Assembly: GCA_023333565.1 (NCBI GenBank)
Contig: JAJKFH010003504.1
Span: 3,372,005 to 3,436,004 of the forward strand
DNA from: Puffinus mauretanicus
Lineage: Eukaryota; Chordata; Aves; Procellariiformes; Procellariidae
Direction: 5' to 3'
Length of the DNA stretch: 64,000 bases
Shown here: one piece after another, positions 58,095 through 64,000 of the stretch
Layout: the number at the start of each line of letters is the position of its first letter
Numbering within the stretch: the stretch's first letter is position 1
Made by a program: the position numbers and the translations under genes
Notes under the pieces: generated by a model
Told to the model about the DNA's origin: nothing
Databases searched by the model: none
Seen by the model: only the letters and a program-made list of their open reading frames with translations

Positions 58095-60523
58095 ATATTA
58101 CCAGACAAATGCAAAAGCACATGAAATTAGATTAAGTTCAAAGCAATTTAAGGAAAAGGCAAAGTAGACCTATAAAAGCAGTTGTTTTACTCTGGGCTGT
58201 GGAGCTTGATGCAGCAGTGAAAGGAAGCTCCAATACCCTCCTACAGAGCCACAGACACCAGCCACTCTCATAGAACAAGGACCCAGGCATCCTGGGCTGG
58301 ATGCTCCCTGTCAGCTCAATGCCAATGTATCAGTGCCTTCTGCTGATCTCTACATAAGACAAGTAAAACCAAGGTAAGAAGAAATGAATACATCATGAAA
58401 TGCTGGGTGTTTTGAGTGAAGGTGGAGGCTGAGGGAAGAGGTGAGTCCTTTGTTTCTCACTGATGACAACCCAGAACTGTGTGTCCTCAGATGCACCTTT
58501 TATTCACATAGTCTCAAATAGTGCATGTGGGGAAGTTCAGCCTGAGACAGGACGGAAATCTACTGATTCCCTGTAAAGGGGACATTCAGCAGAGCTTACT
58601 ATATTACAGCACTGTCCAAATCCTCTTATGTGAGCCACTGTGCAAAATTATAGGAAGGAATTCCTCAGAGAACTTACCAAGATTCTCCAAAATTCTTCCA
58701 AAGTTCTTCCAAATTCACTTTCAAAATATGTGAGATGGAAAAAAAATTTGAAACAGGAAAAAAAAAGTCTCAGGTTACAAAGCAGGTCAAGAAAAGTTTT
58801 AGGAAAATAAAAATAAGTGGTCTCCTTAGTTTCATCCCCTGCATACTGATCCTCATCAAATTTTCCCTTCATGTTGTGGGAAATACATTTTGTGTTTCAG
58901 GGAGCAAATCACTCACCATGGGATCCTTCTGTGAAGTCCTCAAAGAGTCGTATGACAAAAAGGTTTAGCTGGTATCTGGCTTTAACCATCATCCATGCCA
59001 ACATATATCATCAACAGTGGCTTTTTGAGCAGCACAGCCTTTTTTGACTTAAATTTTTTCACTATAGAGGTGACAAAAAAAGAGAAGAGTTCAAAACAGA
59101 ACATAACAAAAAAATTCAAGCCTAAAAAGAAAAGATGCTTGAGCTCTTCCACACTGCTGCTTCCTCTTAAAGTTTCCTTTTCCTGATGATGTCTTTTTAT
59201 GCTCTCTTTGATAAACACAATTAACATAGTCTGTTATTAAATCCAGGTACACAGCTCCTATCAAGATGTCTAATTCAGTAAGGTAAACATTAACAATAAT
59301 TCTATCAACTGCTGGAGTTTTCTGTCTGATGAAAATTGTGCAGCTGCACACAGGGGCTAGATTAGGCACATTACGGAGAGTATAGCTGTATCAAAAATGG
59401 ACTAATGAAAGTTTCAGGTCTGAAAGATGAGGGAAGTAAGGAAAAAAATGGTGATTACTGGTGGTTTGTGGTGCAAGAGGACTGGGACCCATAGAACACA
59501 TCTCTGATACTACTTGAGCATTGCTGCCTGATAACCCCAGGATGGACATGGTGCCCAGACCTAGGGCCTGTGTTCAACAAAGGTGGGGAAAATATAAGAC
59601 CATATGGGCAGTAAAACTTGAAAACTGCAGCTGCTTTATAGATTTGCATTTCTTCTTTCCATGGTCTGAAATGTCTCCAAGGACAGTATTCCATCACTGG
59701 CATTATTTGTGTTGGGACTTTGTTCACCTTATCTAAAATATTAATAACTAACAAGTGATCCTGAGAATGCTTGGGGCTGAGGTGTTAATTGAAACAGTGA
59801 AATGAGTTCTCATCATCTAATAACAATATACAGGGAAGTCTTCTGTCTCCACACAGGTTCCTCTAACAAAAGGAAAAAAATCATCCTCTGTTCTTATACA
59901 AGCAATTACTGGTTTGTATTTTCTGACACAAAATCCCACTGGGAATTTAGTGCTAGCAAAATGTGCTAGTTTCATGCCTCGTACTTGAAAAATGGCATGC
60001 CATTTCCAATCCTTTATATTTTATCAAACAGCAACATTTTTCAGTTTCCTCTATCTAATTTATAAAAAGACTTCCTTAAAATAACATTACTTGCATTGAT
60101 TTGCTTGCAGACCCACTGTTAACAAGATTTGCTTCATTACAAATGATTAGCAAAAATCCAGTCGTTGCTCAGTAAGCAATAGAATCTAATTTATCACTTC
60201 AATGAGACTACTTTGCAGGATACCAAACAGTGGGAAATTTTTAAATCAGGAGAGAAAGAATGCATTTTCCTCATATAGATAATGACTGAAGTCTTTTCTG
60301 TAGAAAAGAAAAATATAAAAATCCACTTTAATCGGAATGCCATTATAAAAAGTAACTATCCTTGATGTCTTTTGTCTTTGATTATTATTGGTCTTTTAAG
60401 ACTGCAGATACTGGATAAAAGTGTTTGTCTTTTATTTATGGACCAAACTACAAAGAGATATTTCATTCTTCTGTGAAAACAGATCATCAAAATAATCTGA
60501 ATATCAAACAAAATATTTTCCTT

Positions 60524-60551
60524 TCCTAGACTAGAAATATCTAGTCTAGGA
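60524..60551. repeat. Perfect 11-bp inverted repeat with 6-bp loop
   Basis: TCCTAGACTAG (60524-60534) pairs perfectly with CTAGTCTAGGA (60541-60551) across AAATAT. The arms carry CTAG words, so the structure is nearly self-repeating. No function is evident. Confidence 0.75.
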
Positions 60552-62503
60552 GCATCCCTTTTCTCATTTCTCCGGACATGGGTTTCTTGGGGATGCAATA
60601 GGTTTATGATTTTTCAGCAATGTAATTTAAAAAAAGAAAAAAGGAAAGCAAGAAGTTTTCCTGAACAGGTACTGCAAACTATTGTCAGAGATTCAGAAAT
60701 TCCAAGTTTCTGCTTGCTACTGAGAGAGAAACATGACTCCTACCTGAATCAGAAGAGGTCATTGTAAACAAGGCTTTGCTACATCAGCTGCGCTAATCAG
60801 AAAGTTATTTTAATTTCATGGAAAGCTTTCAGAAACAACATATTATCATTCGTCTAGGCTTTGTTTGAAGTGGAGAGTTTTATTGTTTTGGGTGTGCAAA
60901 GCCACTTTTATTTAAAGTGGCACCAACTTCCCAGCATGGAATAAAGTGCCTATCCTAGTGTAGCTTGTTCCTATTTATTGAGATTTTTTATACAGGACTT
61001 TTATTTCAGTAAATAAATTACATGTCCAATCAAAATAGCATTATCAATAAACTTAAGTGTCCAACAGAAATTAGGTTCTAATGAAGAAAGGAGAAGTTCT
61101 AACAAAGAAAGTAAAAGTGAATGATTCCATATACTACAAAAGGATTGTATGAATAACTGGAGTGTTAGAAGTAGCATATCTTCTCTACGTATGAAGAGGT
61201 TTGAGCTAGTAACGTTTGCACTGACGGCTGCATCCAGTTGTGCTATTCGTAAACATGAATGAAGGAGAAAAAATCAACCAGATACTGTCCTAACCCCACT
61301 AGGAGCGTCCCATATGTGGTTGACCACAAAACCTGATGGGTCTTAAGTGTGCCAACCCAATTGGTATTTGGGTTTTGGTAGTCTAATCTCGACCTCAACC
61401 CATTAAAGCTAAGTGAATGCATAAGCAACTCACTGAATCACAGCTATAGCTAGTAGGAACATATGAATAAGTTAAATGATGTAAAGTCATCAGACACCAA
61501 AAAACCCCAACTATCTTACCTGAAAAAATTAGTCTCCCATTAGGATAGGAGTAGGCCCAGGCCACCCTACTGGTGAAGGCATGCCAGAAAAGATCATTTA
61601 AATGCAGTTTTAAACCCAGTTTAGTCTTCCATGAGCAACCAAAGTTCAGTTACCACCTATGCCCATGCCAGGGTCTGAACCTTGTCTGGATTACCACAAA
61701 CCATGATTTGAACATGTCAGATCTGTACCTAGTCAATATATAAACGCTGTTATACAACATTTGTCAAAAACATGAACTGAAGTAATTTTATAAAAGTGGA
61801 TTTATGAATAAAATTGACTGATTTTTTTCAGGTTTATTCACTAAAAAAAATTTTGAGACCAAAGTTTCCTAGAAATAAGTAAAAAAAAAAATTGGCAATA
61901 GTTTTAGATACAGAAAAAACAAAACAAAACAAAGAAAAGCTGTGATAAAAAGCATTATTTCTACATTGCTAGACACTATTTCCATTTTGCAGGTGAGAAA
62001 CTTAGATGCAACAGGACAAAATACAATTTCAAAAGCCCTTGGTTTTATTGCAGAGCAGCCCTTGGGCAGGATTGCACGTGATGCTCCTGATGAGCCTTGA
62101 TGGAACGTTGGCCTCTGCTTCAGCCATGGGAAGCCGAGCACTGGAAGAAGCAAATTTTAACAGTTATCAACGCATTACATTTCTATCTCCCCAACCATAT
62201 ACCGCCACTAGCTAATTTCATAACCCACTGTAATTTCCGTCTAGTTGAGATGGTAGTTTTTATATAAAAGGCTAATATTTCTTTGATTTTACTCCTTCAC
62301 TCTGTCACTGGTTTTCAAAGATGTATTGAGCTGTAGCTCGTGTTGAGTGAGAGGGGCAGGGTGACACGAGCACTTTTGAATCTCACTTCCCGGATGCATC
62401 AGGATCTGTAATAGGGCAAGCTCTGCCATTATGGAAAAGCTCGAGGGTGCAGAGGTTAGCTCTGACAAGGCACCCAGGGACAGCAGAGTGAGGACTGCGT
62501 AAA

Positions 62504-62583
62504 CAGAAAGAGGGAAGAAAGGAAAGGAAGGAAAGAAAGGCGAGAAAAGACAGAAAGGAGAGAAAGGAAAGAAAGGAAAGAAG
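62504..62583. repeat. Polypurine tract, (GGAAA/GAAAG)n
   Basis: About 80 bp is nearly all A and G, made of GGAAAGGAAGGAAAGAAAGG-type units with two C interruptions. The minus-strand frame of repeated Leu-Ser-Phe across it is low complexity, not a gene. Confidence 0.88.
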
Positions 62584-64000
62584 CCCAGCGCTTCTAATGT
62601 TTCTCTCCTCTTTATTTCCTTCTATCTCCTCTTCTTTGCGCAGAAAGTGTCTTTCTAAACTTGAATATTGAAAATAAATAAATGAATGCATGATAAAAGT
62701 GAAATTTGGAACAAGTCAAGAAGCACAGCTTAGTTTCGTTAGAAACTAGGCTTTAAGACAAGCTGTTGGAAGTGCTTCTGAGCCCCAGGCTGGGGAAGAG
62801 GAGCAGGAAGAAATAATTGGGGTGAAGGGAACCCCCATTTGGTTTGAAAACTTCTAGCTAAACTACAGAAACAAAAACCTGAAGATAATAACAAAAACCT
62901 TTATTCCCACTGACTGTCCTTTGACTGGTCATCACAGTGCATTGCTACTTGGGACACTGAAAAATTTAATCTCACTTGAAAACCTTTGTCCTGAGAGCAA
63001 GATTTTCAAATAAGAATAAATCTGCCCAAGAAATCCAGCCTTCTGCATAGCTCGGGGAATGGGTAGTGATGGTTCTTTGATGTTCAGTCTCTTGGAAAGC
63101 AACTTAGATCACATTTGTCCTTCCTCCTGCCTGTGGCATTGGCTTCTAAGAGAGTTGGCCTGCTTAAATTTTAGCTTTGAATTAAGTTCAGCAAAGGAGC
63201 ATTAATATTGGTTCCCAATCTGACTTTGAAAGTTGGTGTTCAGCTTCAAAAGGAAATCTAGCTGCCCAGGAATGCTGCTGAGCCAAACAGCTAGGCAGAT
63301 GCTGGAAGAAAAGACGCTCTAATTTCATCTTGTTGATATGGAGAGAGGAAATGAGGAATCAAATAAGAAAAGAGAATAAGAGAAGGGAAATTTAAGAGGC
63401 AATATGACCAAAAATAAAGCGAGGAAAGAGAACTGCTGTGATGAACAAAAAACTAGCTGCAAAACAACCATAACAAAAAAGAAGCTATAAAAGTGCCCTC
63501 GGGTGTCACCTTTGAGGCACATTGCATCAAACTAGCCTCTATACTAGTAATACGATTCATCTTTGTGGCAGGCTATAGGGAAGTGATAGTCAAACTTCCC
63601 TGTTTTATTGCCATTTTCTCCTGTTCCTCAGCCATCTCTTGCCCTTCTCTCCTTGTGTTACTAGAACATTACAAGATACTTTTGTAGAAAAGTGGTTATT
63701 TATTGGCTCCAAAGTAGGTTTGTTAACATCACTTCTAACCTGAAGTGCTTTGAATCACCTACTCTTCACCCAGAAAACCGCCTCCTCTCTGTGCATTTCA
63801 ACTGTTGTCCAAATGTCCCATAAATTGGACACGTGCTTCCAATCCACGAGATGGACACCTCATATTTTGTAACAGCTTTTCCTTTTCGGAGGTCATCCTT
63901 CACCTGCTGACAGCAGGGAGCACTGCAGACCATTTGCTAGAGCTGGAAGACTCAGGTGGGAACATATTTGCCTGTTTGCTTCTGGGTTATTCCTGATGGA
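62584..64000. other. No recognisable gene
   Basis: This is unique sequence to the window end. Short frames near 63.3-64.0 kb overlap on both strands and match no known family. A purine-rich segment lies at about 63340-63410. Confidence 0.45.

Larger units (their letters stand above)
57354..62503. other. No recognisable gene; unique AT-rich sequence
   Basis: A frame of 153 codons at 57460-57921 is the longest outside transposons. It is opposed by minus-strand frames of 118 and 86 codons over 57324-57680 and shows no domain I recognise, so I treat it as chance. A run of 20 T lies at 58075-58094. The segment 58.6-59.2 kb is A/T- and Lys/Phe-codon-rich on both strands. Confidence 0.5.

Noticed and set aside
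62383..62691. A minus-strand frame rich in repeated Leu-Ser-Phe
   Set aside because: It is a translation of the polypurine tract, so a low-complexity artefact.
1..64000. CRISPR array, bacterial operon, phage, toxin or plasmid systems
   Set aside because: The sequence is vertebrate in character, with avian CR1 and ERVL-type repeats and no dense coding. No regularly spaced identical short repeats with unique spacers are present.

Overview
This window looks like a piece of a bird genome that holds no recognisable host gene. The evidence for a bird is repeat content: seven fragments of the CR1 LINE, several ending in the CR1-type short 3' tail built on ATTCTATG, and three solo LTRs of avian ERVL-like types with TGT...ACA ends. 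The sequence is AT-rich and lacks CpG-island-like promoters. It has no open frame that reads as a conserved host protein and no rRNA or tRNA gene. It is best read as intergenic DNA or the inside of a very large intron. I cannot name the species or chromosome.

Layout. Positions 1-186 are the edge of a minus-strand CR1 coding fragment, and 3905-4012 is a short minus-strand CR1 3' end. From about 4.6 to 12.6 kb the single-copy-looking sequence contains at least eight diverged copies of one landmark series, mostly 0.65-1.0 kb apart in the same orientation. This looks like an old degenerate tandem array, later interrupted by a plus-strand CR1 at 7340-7916. It is the most interesting structure here and I do not recognise it. 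Positions 13.5-20.5 kb are AT-rich unique sequence with a block near 15.1-16.1 kb that may be constrained.

Positions 20556-21092 are an ERVL-type solo LTR with a perfect 5-bp target duplication. Positions 21.6-22.5 kb hold simple repeats, and 31.5-32 kb holds a doubtful old LTR. CR1 copies follow at 35590-36136 (+), 44581-44678 (+), 44892-45222 (-) and 46560-47397 (+). The two near 44.6-45.2 kb face each other tail to tail. Positions 52037-53187 are a long LTR of a second type, with an internal minisatellite of 45-55 bp units and a canonical AATAAA. Positions 56778-57353 are a second ERVL-type solo LTR of the first type, again with a perfect 5-bp duplication, keeping a consensus CRE just upstream of a TATA box. 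The rest is unique AT-rich DNA with short microsatellites, small tandem duplications and two perfect short inverted repeats.

The LINE and LTR copies I can identify cover roughly 5 kb, about 8% of the window. All CR1 copies are 5'-truncated and most carry frameshifts or stops, so none can be active. Nearly all other open frames are chance frames or products of low-complexity DNA.
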